A stretch of 64,000 nt of DNA, taken from NCBI RefSeq assembly GCF_024055575.1, contig NZ_JAMXOE010000027.1, forward strand, positions 1 to 64,000, in the 5' to 3' direction. The DNA comes from Mucilaginibacter flavidus (GTDB taxonomy: Bacteria; Bacteroidota; Bacteroidia; Sphingobacteriales; Sphingobacteriaceae). Position numbers and translations under genes: made by a program. Shown here one piece after another: positions 1 to 8,590 of this stretch. A model generated the notes under the pieces. It was not told where the DNA came from. It ran no database searches and worked only from the letters and a program-made list of their open reading frames with translations. The stretch's first letter is position 1; each line of letters begins with the position of its first letter.

Positions 1-96
1 AATGCGATATGCAGGTCTCCTGCTCGTGATACCTTGCAAGTACTTCTATTATGTTCATTATCATAAAGATACATATTTTAAATGTCTTTTCATAGG

Positions 97-186
97 CTAT
101 TACTCTCCAAAGGAGAGTGGCTTAAAAAATGGTGACTTGAAGCGCGAAGCTGAAGTTCTCTCCTTTGGAGAGGATTTAGGTGAGGC
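97..186. repeat. REP/MITE-like palindromic element, copy A
   Basis: Two 15-bp palindromes, CTCTCCAAAGGAGAG (103-117) and CTCTCCTTTGGAGAG (158-172), bracket a spacer containing AGCGCGAAG. The right edge, GGATTTAGGTGAGGC (172-186), matches the edge of a second copy at 40314-40402; the left edge is degenerate here. It encodes nothing. The rest of positions 1-252 is AT-rich and shows no gene I can support. Confidence 0.6.
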
Positions 187-252
187 GAAACTGAACGTTG
201 TGGCTACCAATTTTTATATCGAAATCGCATTAACATTAAAATTCACATTATT

Positions 253-471
253 ATGGTAGAGATATTCAGAACTAACGTGAAAAATAAACGAACGGCCGGC
301 AAGGTGCTAAAAGCATTGCAAGCGCACCTGCCGACCTTTCGTTTTAATTTCGACCTTGAGGATTGCGACCGCATATTGCGTGCGCAAAGCAACGGCTGCC
401 CGGTTGAATGCACAAAAATTATACAAATAGTTAAAGGCCATTCAATTGAGATAAGCCTGTTCGAGGATTAG
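253..471 (+). CDS. Small HMA-fold-like cytosolic protein (hypothetical)
   Basis: A 72-residue protein without signal peptide or membrane segment. The order of strands and helices, and the central NFDLEDCDRILRAQS stretch, recall a common Bacteroidota family of small ferredoxin-fold proteins similar in outline to heavy-metal-associated domains. The CxxC metal site is absent: cysteines fall at NFDLEDCD and in the GCPVEC segment, which has C-x3-C spacing. The start ATG is the first in frame and gives the usual family length. A strong hairpin terminator follows, so it is probably monocistronic. No function can be assigned; metal or RNA binding would be guesses. Confidence 0.65.
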   Translation: MVEIFRTNVKNKRTAGKVLKALQAHLPTFRFNFDLEDCDRILRAQSNGCPVECTKIIQIVKGHSIEISLFED

Positions 472-482
472 TTAACGTAGAG

Positions 483-520
483 AGGTTTGTCAACTTTTAA
501 AAGTTGACAAATCTTTTCTT
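483..520 (+). terminator. Rho-independent-type terminator after the 72-residue gene
   Basis: A perfect 26-nt palindrome (486-511; arm TTTGTCAACTTTT and its complement) is extended by three more pairs at 483-485/512-514 and followed by CTTTTCTTT. The stem is AT-rich but long. It could act on both strands, since the gene beyond it runs on the minus strand towards it. Confidence 0.65.
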
Positions 521-562
521 TAAACATTCACTAATTCACCCAATCACTAATTCGCTAATTAG

Positions 563-1186
563 TTACTCCGCACCCAAATCAACCATCCTGATTTTAATCA
601 CAATTTTCTTTACCCCATCATACCCGGCTACTTTTATGTTGGGCCGATGGGCATCACTTGGGAAAAACAGGAAGAAGGTGCCGGGCATAGCAACGTAATA
701 TTGCCCCTGGACGTTGTAGTTGGCGCTGTCGCCGGCTTCATTATAAGGCTTGGTAACGGTGGCTTTGCTTACCGGGGCGACCCCGATTGTTTCCTGTCCT
801 TTTATAACATATTGCAAATCAATGTATTTTCGGTGCGACTCCCATGCCGAGCCTTCAAACTCTTTCGATGGTGCTTCGGTAATAGTTGCATAAACGTTGG
901 TGCCGTCAATCGTGTATTTTCCCGGCTTTAGTTTGGTAAGGTCGCTGTCGCGCAAAAATGAGAAGGCTTTGTCCCAGGCCGCCTGGTTTCGGTGGTATTG
1001 CTCTGCAAACACTTTTTTATTTGTTGATGTATCCAGGCTTAGCTTAAGCCCTTTTTTCCATTCACTTTTGTTAACCCAGTCGGCGGCGGTGGTTTTAGTC
1101 CAGGTATCTTGTGCTAATGATGAAATAGCCACTCCTGAAAATACAAAAAGTAGCAGGAATGTCTTATGAAATGGTAATGGTTTCAT
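563..1186 (-). CDS. YhcH/YjgK/YiaL (DUF386) family protein, exported
   Basis: 207 residues. An N-terminal signal peptide (hydrophobic LLLLFVFSGVAISSLA, cleavage near residue 26) precedes the DUF386 cupin-like domain, recognisable from KYIDLQYVIKGQETIGVAP in the middle and FFLFFPSDAHRPNI near the C-terminus. The acidic and histidine residues there are the usual metal ligands. Family members (EbgC, YhcH, YiaL) are cytosolic proteins of about 150 residues that act on sugars or sugar acids, probably as anomerases or isomerases. This copy is longer because of the export signal and an extra segment before the domain, so it should act in the periplasm. It diverges from kduI, which fits uronate or oligosaccharide catabolism. 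The exact reaction is unknown. Confidence 0.85.
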   Translation of the reverse strand: MKPLPFHKTFLLLFVFSGVAISSLAQDTWTKTTAADWVNKSEWKKGLKLSLDTSTNKKVFAEQYHRNQAAWDKAFSFLRDSDLTKLKPGKYTIDGTNVYATITEAPSKEFEGSAWESHRKYIDLQYVIKGQETIGVAPVSKATVTKPYNEAGDSANYNVQGQYYVAMPGTFFLFFPSDAHRPNIKVAGYDGVKKIVIKIRMVDLGAE

Positions 1187-1282
1187 GGTACAATCAGTTT
1201 TTTATTTGTTAGGTTTTTATGGTGACGTAATTTAGCTTTATTTGTAAAAACTATTTCACCTTTTTTTTGAAAACGTAAATAG

Positions 1283-1290
1283 TAACTTTG
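1283..1290 (+). promoter_or_regulatory. Bacteroidota-type -7 promoter element for kduI
   Basis: TAACTTTG matches the TAnnTTTG -7 consensus exactly. A T-run ending in TTTG (1266-1269) lies upstream, but its spacing (13 nt) is shorter than the usual -33 element. The last three bases (TTG, 1288) are an in-frame potential start codon; if the element is real, transcription begins near 1297 and translation must start downstream at TTG 1318. Confidence 0.45.
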
Positions 1291-1317
1291 GTTTCACTTA
1301 CAATAGCTCCAAATACC

Positions 1318-2148
1318 TTGAAAGTTCTGCACAGCGTACACCCGGACGATTTTAGAAGTTACGACACATCCTTAATACGGGAACGGTTTTTAATCGATAA
1401 TACCGTTCAAAAAGATGAGATCAACTGCGTTTACACGCATTATGACCGGATGATTGTCGGTACAGCGCACCCGGTGACTCAAACGCTGGCTTTAGAGAAC
1501 TACCCCAACCTTCGTGCTGATTATTTCCTTGAGCGCCGCGAAATAGGAATAATAAATGTTGCGGGTGACGGCGTGGTTACTGCCGACAGCCAAACCTATG
1601 AATTGAAAAAATTTGATTGCCTGTACATAGGCAAGGGCGTAAAGCAGGTGACTTTTGCCAGTAAAAATAGTGCTGATGCAGCAGTTTTTTACATACTGTC
1701 GGCTCCTGCGCATATGGCGTATCCGACAACTTTTATGGGGATAAACGAGGCTTCAAAAGTTGAAGCCGGGAGTGTGGCAACTGCAAACCTGCGCACTATT
1801 AACAAATACATTCATACCGAAGGTATTAAAAGCTGCCAGCTGGTAATGGGCCTAACCATATTAAAGCCAGGCAGCATTTGGAATACTATGCCTGCCCATA
1901 CACATGACAGGCGGATGGAAGCTTATTTTTATTTCGACTTGCCGGAAGGTCAAAAAATTGTGCATTATATGGGCAAGGGTGATGAATCCCGACATATTAT
2001 GATGAACAACTACGATGCCGTGGTATCGCCGCCCTGGAGCATCCATTCAGGCAGTGGCACCTGCAATTATAACTTTATATGGGGTATGGCAGGCGAGAAC
2101 TTGGATTATACAGATATGGATGCGATTTCGATTGGCGACTTACGTTAG
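1318..2148 (+). CDS. kduI: 5-dehydro-4-deoxy-D-glucuronate isomerase
   Basis: KduI converts 5-keto-4-deoxyuronate to 2,5-diketo-3-deoxygluconate (DKII) in pectin and uronate breakdown, in the cytosol. Family landmarks are clear: YFLERREIGIINV, LYIGKGVKQVTFAS, NRRTINKY-like LRTINKYIHTEG, the zinc site HTHDRRMEAYFYF with a later histidine in PPWSIHSG, and the C-terminal DYTDMDAISIGDLR. No ATG exists near the expected N-terminus. TTG at 1318 gives 276 residues beginning MKVLHSVHPDDF, matching the usual length (E. coli 278) and homologous start. A TTG at 1288 would add ten residues but lies inside the TAnnTTTG promoter element. The SDR gene follows on the same strand, and the two likely form an operon. 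Confidence 0.93.
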   Translation: MKVLHSVHPDDFRSYDTSLIRERFLIDNTVQKDEINCVYTHYDRMIVGTAHPVTQTLALENYPNLRADYFLERREIGIINVAGDGVVTADSQTYELKKFDCLYIGKGVKQVTFASKNSADAAVFYILSAPAHMAYPTTFMGINEASKVEAGSVATANLRTINKYIHTEGIKSCQLVMGLTILKPGSIWNTMPAHTHDRRMEAYFYFDLPEGQKIVHYMGKGDESRHIMMNNYDAVVSPPWSIHSGSGTCNYNFIWGMAGENLDYTDMDAISIGDLR

Positions 2149-2239
2149 TGATTGGTTAATTGGAGGTTAGAGATTAGAAAAAAACTAAATTAATATTGAA
2201 GTCTTGAATCCTGGTTCCTGGCTTCCTGATTCTAAAATT

Positions 2240-3055
2240 ATGTCAGATAAATTTTCATTAAGCGGAAAAGTAATAGTAGTAACCGGTGGCACCGGTATTT
2301 TGGGTAATGCCTTTGTTAACGGCATTGTTGAAGCCGGCGGCACAGTTGGTATATTAGGTCGCAAAAAAGAGGTTGCCGAAGAGCGGGCAGCCCATATTAA
2401 TGCAAACGGCGGCAAGGCTATTGCTTTAGTAGCCGATGTAATGAAAATTGACGAGTTAATCGTCGCCAAAGATAAAATCCTGGAAGCCTTCGGCCGGATT
2501 GACGGCCTGGTAAATGGCGCGGGTGGCAACATGCCGCAAGGTGTTTTACAACCCGAGGAAGACATTTTTAGCATGAATTTGCAGGGGATGAAAGAAGTGC
2601 TGGATCTAAACCTTTGGGGAACCCTAAACCCAACCCAGGTCTTTGGTGAAGCAATCGCCAAAACAGGCAAGGGAAGCATTGTAAACATATCATCAATGAA
2701 TTCAAAAAGGGCAATAACCAAAGTGCTTGGTTACAATATGGGTAAGGCAGCTGTAGATTGCTATAACCAATGGTTTGCTGTTGAGCTGGCTAACCGCTAC
2801 GGCGACGCCATCCGCATGAATGCGCTGGCCCCCGGCTTTTTTCTTACCGAACAAAACCGCAACCTGCTTACCACCCCCGATGGTGGCTATACCGACCGTG
2901 GCGGCAAGGTTATCCGCAATACACCTTTTAAAAGGTTTGGTCATCCCGATGAACTGATAGGCGCAATCGTGTGGCTGTTGAGCGATGCATCCGCATTTGT
3001 TACCGGTTCAATGATTTGCGTTGATGGTGGATTTTCGGCATTCGCGGGGGTGTAA
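2240..3055 (+). CDS. SDR-family oxidoreductase, UxuB/YjmF-like (fructuronate/mannonate or DKII-type reductase)
   Basis: 271-residue classical short-chain dehydrogenase. It has the nucleotide-binding TGGTGILG near the N-terminus, NGAGG in the middle, a catalytic serine in NISSMNS, and the YxxxK dyad in GYNMGKAA. The longer loop after NGAGGN and the overall sequence resemble Gram-positive-type D-mannonate oxidoreductase (YjmF/UxuB) and related KduD-like enzymes. Immediately downstream of kduI, it is expected to reduce a keto-uronate intermediate with NAD(P)H; the substrate cannot be fixed from sequence. The start is ATG 2240 (MSDKFSLSGK). An in-frame TTG 36 nt earlier would add twelve residues that do not resemble the family. 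Confidence 0.85.
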   Translation: MSDKFSLSGKVIVVTGGTGILGNAFVNGIVEAGGTVGILGRKKEVAEERAAHINANGGKAIALVADVMKIDELIVAKDKILEAFGRIDGLVNGAGGNMPQGVLQPEEDIFSMNLQGMKEVLDLNLWGTLNPTQVFGEAIAKTGKGSIVNISSMNSKRAITKVLGYNMGKAAVDCYNQWFAVELANRYGDAIRMNALAPGFFLTEQNRNLLTTPDGGYTDRGGKVIRNTPFKRFGHPDELIGAIVWLLSDASAFVTGSMICVDGGFSAFAGV

Positions 3056-3411
3056 GTAATTAGTGAATTGCCGATTTAGTGAATTAGTGATTGGCGCTTG
3101 CAAGACTTGTTGAATATAGTAAATTGACCTGAAAAAATGGTTTGCAAAATTGGGCATATTTGTCTGGATTTATTATATAATTATCTCATTAATAATTATT
3201 TATAATAGTGTAAACCATGTGAGCCCATTTTCTAAAGGGAAGTGACTGTTTGCCCCGTCGATTTCAATCAACATAATCAACCCTGAATGTAACAAACCTG
3301 TTAACAATTAACGGGCTTTTACCCAATAGTTCATACATTAGTTGTATAACCGACATGTTTTTTCGAAGCCGGTCGGCCTTGAAGAATTATAACCCTGCTA
3401 ACCAAACCATT
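3056..3411. other. Intergenic region without gene (356 nt)
   Basis: The first 40 nt are a degenerate repeat of units like ATTAGTGAATT, one of the intergenic tract types seen throughout the window. A very AT-rich stretch follows around 3165-3210. No terminator, RNA gene or convincing promoter was recognised. The serine hydrolase start at 3412 ends the region. Confidence 0.6.
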
Positions 3412-4695
3412 ATGATAAAAAAGCCAATTGCGCTGGTGTTTGCCATGTTTATTTCGTTCGGTGTTTCTTCTCAGGGTGTTACTTTACAGCCGGGCAACCC
3501 GTTGACTGAACATTTTTCTCCGGAGCGGTTACAGCGTATTGATAAGCTGATAAAACAATACGTTGACTCTGGCTGGGTAGCGGGTGCCGATGCTTTTATA
3601 GCCCGTAACGGCAAAATTGTATATAAAAAAGCATTTGGACTTGCCGATATCGATAAAAAAGTACCGATGCGTACTGATGAGATTTTTCGCATCGCTTCGC
3701 AAACCAAGGCCATTACCAGTGTTGCCGTGATGATGCTTTTCGAAGAAGGCAAATTTCTTTTGGACGATCCTATTTCAAAATATATTCCATCATTTGCACA
3801 TCCTAAAGTATTGGCGGAGTTTAACCCTAAAGATTCCACTTATACCACCATTGCAGCACGGCGTGAAGTAACGATACGTGATCTACTGACCCATACGTCA
3901 GGAGTGGATTATGCGCAAATCGGCTCAAACAGCATGAAGGCCATCTACGCAAAAAATGGTATTTACGCTGGGTTTTTAAGCGAGAAGCTTTCGCTTGGTG
4001 ATGCCATCAACAAATTGGGTGCACTGCCGTTGGTGCATCAGCCCGGAGAGAAATTCACCTACGGTTTAAGCATCGACGTGCTGGGTTACCTTGTTGAGAA
4101 AGTATCAGGCAAGTCCCTCGACCAGTTTTTTAAAGAACGAATATTTACCCCGCTGGGGATGAATGATACCTATTTCTACCTGCCGCAGGCTAAATTCGCC
4201 CGACTGGCTACTGTTTATACACCCGATAAACAGTATAAGCACCTGGTTAAATGGGATAAAACAACCTTTCCGGGAGTGGATTTTGATTATCCATTATCAA
4301 ACGGCACTTATTATGCCGGTGGAGCCGGATTGAGTTCAACTGTACAGGATTACGCTATTTTTTTACAGATGATGCTTAACGGCGGTATTTACAACGGGCA
4401 TCGTTTATTGTCAAGGCATACTGTTGAGATGATGACTATGAACCAGATAGGAAACTTGAATTTGAACGCGGAGGGTAACAAGTTTGGTTTAGGGTTTGAG
4501 GTTTTCACCAAAAGCGGACAGGCAAAGCTTGGCGAAACTGAGGGTTCGTTTAGCTGGGGCGGTTTTTACGGCACCATCTACTGGGCCGATCCCAAAGAAC
4601 ATATGGTTTGCCTGTTGTTTGTACAGGAATGGCCCTACCCGCACGGCGAATTGTCTGACAAATTTAAAGTGCTTGTATATTCGGCATTGGAGTGA
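3412..4695 (+). CDS. Serine hydrolase of the beta-lactamase/penicillin-binding family, secreted
   Basis: 427 residues with a signal peptide (IALVFAMFISFGVSS, cleavage near residue 20). The class C beta-lactamase/esterase fold is shown by the SxxK motif S96-Q-T-K99 (RIASQTKAITS), the tyrosine motif at Y217 (FTYGLS), and the late GGAGLSST segment standing where KTG-like motifs lie. LTHTSGVDY around residue 160 is also typical. Family members are periplasmic esterases, D-aminopeptidases or beta-lactamases; substrate cannot be told from sequence. Start ATG 3412 places the signal peptide at the N-terminus. An in-frame ATG at 3355 would add 19 residues rich in Arg and Asn before it and is unlikely. 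Confidence 0.88.
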   Translation: MIKKPIALVFAMFISFGVSSQGVTLQPGNPLTEHFSPERLQRIDKLIKQYVDSGWVAGADAFIARNGKIVYKKAFGLADIDKKVPMRTDEIFRIASQTKAITSVAVMMLFEEGKFLLDDPISKYIPSFAHPKVLAEFNPKDSTYTTIAARREVTIRDLLTHTSGVDYAQIGSNSMKAIYAKNGIYAGFLSEKLSLGDAINKLGALPLVHQPGEKFTYGLSIDVLGYLVEKVSGKSLDQFFKERIFTPLGMNDTYFYLPQAKFARLATVYTPDKQYKHLVKWDKTTFPGVDFDYPLSNGTYYAGGAGLSSTVQDYAIFLQMMLNGGIYNGHRLLSRHTVEMMTMNQIGNLNLNAEGNKFGLGFEVFTKSGQAKLGETEGSFSWGGFYGTIYWADPKEHMVCLLFVQEWPYPHGELSDKFKVLVYSALE

Positions 4696-4698
4696 CGT

Positions 4699-4722
4699 AG
4701 AAACGCGATGCTTCGCGTCTCT
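4699..4722. repeat. Small REP-like hairpin
   Basis: An imperfect palindrome: a ten-pair stem (one mismatch) around the loop TGCT, with core ACGCGATGCTTCGCGT. It sits just after the stop codon of the serine hydrolase and lacks a T-run, so it looks more like a dispersed intergenic palindrome than a terminator. Confidence 0.5.
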
Positions 4723-4777
4723 GCCGCCTGTCAATTGGTGCAATCATTCTATATCAATAAAATCTAACTAACCAAAC

Positions 4778-6109
4778 ATGATAAACAGGAGAAAATTCAT
4801 TAAAACCACCTGGGTAGCGGGTACAGGTTTTTTACTTGCGCCACAATTGGGCAAAGCTGCCGGGTTCTTCAAAGGCTCGCCAAATGACAAAGTTGTAGTA
4901 GGCATGATGGGTACGCATAGCCGTGGCCTTTACCTGGCTCAAAACTTTGCTAAAATACCCAATACCGAAGTTGGTTTTGTATGCGATGTCGACTCGAAAG
5001 TAGTTGAAAATACCATCGCTGATATCTATAAACGTACCGGCAAAAAGCCCGAAGGCTATACCGACATCAGGAAATTACTGGAGCGCAAAGACGTTGATGC
5101 CATCGTTATTGCTGCCCCCGACCATTGGCACGCGCCCGGCGCTATTATGGCTTGCCAGGCCGGCAAACATGTTTATGTTGAAAAACCCTGCAGCCACAAC
5201 CCGCATGAAGGTGAAATGCTGGTAGCAGCATCAAAAAAATATAACCGGCTGGTACAAATGGGCAGTCAGCGACGCTCGTTTAATAATGTGCAGCAAATGG
5301 TGAAGGAATTGCATGATGGAGTTATCGGTCGCACTTATTATGCAAAGGGCTGGTACACCAATCACCGGGATACTATTGGTATTGGTAAGCAGGTTGCGGT
5401 ACCGGCAAACCTTAACTACGAGCTGTGGCAGGGCCCGGCGCCACGCAGGCCATACCAGGACAACCTGATACATTACAACTGGCACTGGTTTTGGAACTGG
5501 GGCACAGGCGAGGCATTAAACAACGGCACACACGAGCTCGACGTAATCCGCTGGGGTTTAGGTGCCGATTTTCCGACTAAAGTTGTTTCGACCGGTGGCC
5601 GCTTTCATTTTAAAGACGACTGGCAGACACCGGATACTCAAAATATCCTTTACAACTTCCCCAATAATACCGCGGCCGAATGGGAGGGAAGGAGCTGCAA
5701 CGGTTATAATATTGAGGGCCTTGGCCGTGGTGTTATATTTTATGGCGACAAAGGCACCCTGTTTTACACTGGCGGCAACGGGTATAAAATTTACGATGGT
5801 GAAAACAAACTAGTGCGCGAGGTGAAAGACGAAGCGCCGGTAGATGCCACCAACAAAGTGAGCCCAACCGAAGCACTGGATGGCTTGCACATGGCAAATT
5901 TTATCCAAACCATACAAGGCACAGCCAAGCTGAACTGCCCTATTGAAACCGGGTTTAAATCGACCCTGTTACCGCAATTGGGAAATATTTCGTATCGGGT
6001 TGACCGTGTTCTGCATATTGACCCATCAAACGGGCATATTTTACACGACCCTGAAGCGCAGAAACTTTGGAGCAGGGAATATGAAAAAGGGTGGGAGCCG
6101 AAAGTTTAA
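4778..6109 (+). CDS. Gfo/Idh/MocA family oxidoreductase, Tat-exported
   Basis: 443 residues. The N-terminus carries a twin-arginine signal (RRKFIK at residues 4-9, then a hydrophobic stretch to about residue 28), so the folded NAD(P)-loaded enzyme is exported. The Rossmann motif is GMMGTHSRG (42-50) and the sugar-dehydrogenase signature is VEKPCSH (134-140); the C-terminal half holds the substrate-binding alpha/beta domain. Members oxidise or reduce sugars, often at C3, with bound NAD. The gene following 24 nt downstream encodes a double DUF1080 protein; DUF1080 proteins include 3-keto-glycoside hydrolases in Bacteroidetes. The pair therefore plausibly oxidises a glycoside at C3 and then cleaves it. 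Substrate unknown. Confidence 0.9.
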   Translation: MINRRKFIKTTWVAGTGFLLAPQLGKAAGFFKGSPNDKVVVGMMGTHSRGLYLAQNFAKIPNTEVGFVCDVDSKVVENTIADIYKRTGKKPEGYTDIRKLLERKDVDAIVIAAPDHWHAPGAIMACQAGKHVYVEKPCSHNPHEGEMLVAASKKYNRLVQMGSQRRSFNNVQQMVKELHDGVIGRTYYAKGWYTNHRDTIGIGKQVAVPANLNYELWQGPAPRRPYQDNLIHYNWHWFWNWGTGEALNNGTHELDVIRWGLGADFPTKVVSTGGRFHFKDDWQTPDTQNILYNFPNNTAAEWEGRSCNGYNIEGLGRGVIFYGDKGTLFYTGGNGYKIYDGENKLVREVKDEAPVDATNKVSPTEALDGLHMANFIQTIQGTAKLNCPIETGFKSTLLPQLGNISYRVDRVLHIDPSNGHILHDPEAQKLWSREYEKGWEPKV

Positions 6110-6133
6110 TTTTTAATCAATATTATATCTAAC

Positions 6134-7513
6134 ATGAAAAAACAGTTCATAAATAGCGCCCTGGCGCTGGTATTTGTAACCTTAGCAGCACCCGTTGCTG
6201 TTAATGCCCAAAGCACCCCTAGCCTCTTCGACGGCAAAACCCTTAAAGGTTGGCACCGCGTTGCAGGTACCGCCGATTATAAAGTTGAAAATGGCGCCAT
6301 TGTTGGCACCACTGTACTCAACTCCGGTAATACTTTTTTAGTGACGGACAAAGAATATGGCGACTTTATTTTGGACTTGGATACCAAAATAGAGAGCAAG
6401 CTTAGTAATTCGGGTGTGCAAACCCGCAGCCACTTTGACCCGGCCGGGCATGACGGCAAAGGGCTGGTTTATGGCCGCCAGTTTGAAATTGACCCGTCGG
6501 ACAGGAAATGGTCTGGTGGAATTTATGATGAGGGCCGGAGAGACTGGCTGTACCCGCTTGATTTACACGAAAAAGCAAAGGATGTTTTTAAGGTTGGTGA
6601 GTATAACCACGTTCGCATAGAATGCATCGGCAACGAAATGCGCACCTGGATAAATGGCGTTGCAATAGCTGATGTGGTGGATACCGTAGATAGCAAAGGC
6701 TTCATCGGGTTGCAGGTTCATGCAGTTACCAAAGAGGAGCAGGCCGGAAAAAAGGTGTATTTTAAAAACCTGCGTATTCAAACTACAAACTTAAAGCGAC
6801 TGCCTTTCCCTAAAGATATCTATACAGTAAACCTGGAACCCAATTCATTATCAGCAAGCGAAAAAGCCGCAGGCTGGAAATTGCTCTATGACGGACATAC
6901 CAACAAAGGCTGGCACGGCGCTACGCTTGCAACATTCCCGGGAAAAGGCTGGGAGTGTACAAACGGACTTATGCACGTTTTACCGTCTGAAGGAAAAGAA
7001 GAATCGGGTGGTGGTGACATTGTCACCGATGATTTGTACAGCGCGTTCGATCTTTCTTTTGAATTTAAGCTCACACCCGGCGCAAACAGCGGTGTAAAAT
7101 ATTTCGTAACCCTAAGCGAGCAAACCAAAGGTTCGGCGATAGGACTGGAGTACCAGGTTCTGGATGATAAACTGCATCCTGATGCCAAACTTGGACGTGA
7201 TGGAGATCGCACGCTGGCATCGCTATACGACCTTATCCCCGCCAAAAAACAGGAGCGTTTTGTTCATCCTATAGGCGCATGGAATATAGGCAGGGTGGTT
7301 GTTTACCCCAATAATCATGTGGAGCATTACTTAAATGGCGTTAAAGTATTGGAATACGAACGCGGCTCAAAAGCTTACAAAGATTTGGTAGCTATCAGTA
7401 AATACGTCATCTGGAAAAACTTCGGTGAGGCAAAGGAAGGGCATTTGCTGTTGCAGGATCATGGTAACGAAGTGTTTTTCAGAAGTATAAAAGTTAAACG
7501 GCTGATTAAATGA
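6134..7513 (+). CDS. Secreted protein with two DUF1080 (3-keto-disaccharide hydrolase-like) domains
   Basis: 459 residues. A signal peptide ends near VAVNAQ (residue 26). Domain 1 begins SLFDGKTLKGWHRV (about 30-220) and domain 2 repeats the opening as LLYDGHTNKGWHGA and runs from about 247 to the end. Each has the concanavalin-like sandwich landmarks of the family (GVQTRSHF and GVKYFVTL strands; HNHVRI-like YNHVRIE in the first). Single-domain DUF1080 proteins are common; two in one chain are less usual. Characterised relatives hydrolyse 3-keto-glycosides made by Gfo/Idh enzymes, and such an enzyme is encoded immediately upstream. The two domains may differ in specificity, or one may only bind. 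Confidence 0.87.
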   Translation: MKKQFINSALALVFVTLAAPVAVNAQSTPSLFDGKTLKGWHRVAGTADYKVENGAIVGTTVLNSGNTFLVTDKEYGDFILDLDTKIESKLSNSGVQTRSHFDPAGHDGKGLVYGRQFEIDPSDRKWSGGIYDEGRRDWLYPLDLHEKAKDVFKVGEYNHVRIECIGNEMRTWINGVAIADVVDTVDSKGFIGLQVHAVTKEEQAGKKVYFKNLRIQTTNLKRLPFPKDIYTVNLEPNSLSASEKAAGWKLLYDGHTNKGWHGATLATFPGKGWECTNGLMHVLPSEGKEESGGGDIVTDDLYSAFDLSFEFKLTPGANSGVKYFVTLSEQTKGSAIGLEYQVLDDKLHPDAKLGRDGDRTLASLYDLIPAKKQERFVHPIGAWNIGRVVVYPNNHVEHYLNGVKVLEYERGSKAYKDLVAISKYVIWKNFGEAKEGHLLLQDHGNEVFFRSIKVKRLIK

Positions 7514-7521
7514 TTTCGCTG

Positions 7522-7567
7522 ATTACGTTGATTTCGCCTGAAAAATCATTACCGAAATCAACGTAAT
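7522..7567. terminator. Bidirectional inverted repeat between convergent genes
   Basis: ATTACGTTGATTTCG (7522-7536) and its perfect complement (7553-7567) form a 15-bp stem with a 16-nt loop. The right arm ends at the first base of the cydB stop codon. No strong T-run follows in either direction, so termination is inferred from position between the DUF1080 gene and cydB. The left arm is embedded in 9-nt quasi-repeats (TGATTTCGC/TGATTACGT). Confidence 0.5.
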
Positions 7568-8586
7568 TATTCATGTTCTGCGGCTCCGCGTTTTTGAAAA
7601 CTATAGTACAAATAAAACAGCGATGGCAATATCAACACACTGCCAATCAGTAATCCCAGCCCTAAATCGCGAATTGTATTCTCCGGTGCCTGGTAGGCAA
7701 AAAGCGATAGGTTCTGCCCGTCCTTTACCATTAAAAGGTAGGGCCAGTGCATATAGCCAACTGCCAGCAAGATCATAGTTACCTGGAAACCCGCTCCAAT
7801 CCGGATTATTTTTCGCTTGCCTTTATTAATTAATATCCACGATGCCGCTAATGAAACAGAAGCCGCAATTACCGCAGTTAAGCTAACCGGGTTGCCGAAT
7901 ATCCAACGCGCAAGGTGGATGTTTTCTACTTCGGAGGCCAGGAATACCAAACCGCCAAACACAACAGCCAAAATGTTCATTATCCTGGCCTTTAGGATAA
8001 AACGGTGGACATCGTGTTCATTATCAGCCTCGCCGATTAAGTAAATTGCTGCAAGGTAGCCGCTCAAGGCTACGGTAAATAAGCCGACAGCTACCGAGAA
8101 GTAGTTTAACCAGCTAAAAATATAAGCATCTAAAAATGATGTCGCGTGCAAATCTATCTGCCTTGATACTGCACTGCCGGCGATAATCCCTAAAAATAAA
8201 GGCGTAACAAAGCTTGAGTAAACAAATACCCGGTTGTATATCTTCTGCGTATGTGCGCCCTTAATGGCATCGTAATTTCTGAAGGCAAAAGCGGTGCCAC
8301 GGGCTGTAATGCCTAATAACATTATCAGCATGGGTATGTGCAGGTAAGTGCACATGGTGCTGTAAACAACCGGGAAGCCTACGAACATAATTACCACGGC
8401 GATAATGAGCCACATGTGGTTGGCTTCCCAAATGGGGCCTATGGCGTGGTAGCTGGTCTGCCGTGTGTTGTGTTTGTTTTTTTGCGAGGTAAACAATTCG
8501 ATAATACCCGCGCCAAAGTCGGCGCCGCCGAGCAGGAAGTACAATACGATGGCTGAAAATAAAAAGGCAGTTACTACAAATATCAT
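7567..8586 (-). CDS. cydB: Cytochrome bd ubiquinol oxidase subunit II
   Basis: 339-residue polytopic membrane protein with the CydB signature LLGGADFGAG at the N-terminus, the following HAIGPIWEANHMWLI segment, and about eight or nine hydrophobic helices ending SLFYLYYSF. With CydA it forms the quinol-oxidising, oxygen-reducing bd oxidase of the inner membrane used at low oxygen tension. It is the last gene of a minus-strand operon starting at the YeeE gene near 11.5 kb. Unusually it is not adjacent to cydA: a 203-residue gene lies between, 4 nt upstream. Confidence 0.95.
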   Translation of the reverse strand: MIFVVTAFLFSAIVLYFLLGGADFGAGIIELFTSQKNKHNTRQTSYHAIGPIWEANHMWLIIAVVIMFVGFPVVYSTMCTYLHIPMLIMLLGITARGTAFAFRNYDAIKGAHTQKIYNRVFVYSSFVTPLFLGIIAGSAVSRQIDLHATSFLDAYIFSWLNYFSVAVGLFTVALSGYLAAIYLIGEADNEHDVHRFILKARIMNILAVVFGGLVFLASEVENIHLARWIFGNPVSLTAVIAASVSLAASWILINKGKRKIIRIGAGFQVTMILLAVGYMHWPYLLMVKDGQNLSLFAYQAPENTIRDLGLGLLIGSVLILPSLFYLYYSFQKRGAAEHE

Positions 8587-8590
8587 AAGC

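Noticed and set aside
2..259. 85-codon open frame at the left edge
   Set aside because: It runs through the palindromic element at 97-186, has no recognisable protein features and overlaps the start of the better supported gene at 253.
2204..2239. TTG extension of the SDR gene
   Set aside because: A proper ATG at 2240 begins at the position usual for the family; the extra residues look random.
3355..3411. Upstream ATG extending the serine hydrolase by 19 residues
   Set aside because: The extension is rich in Arg and Asn and would bury the signal peptide that begins at 3412.
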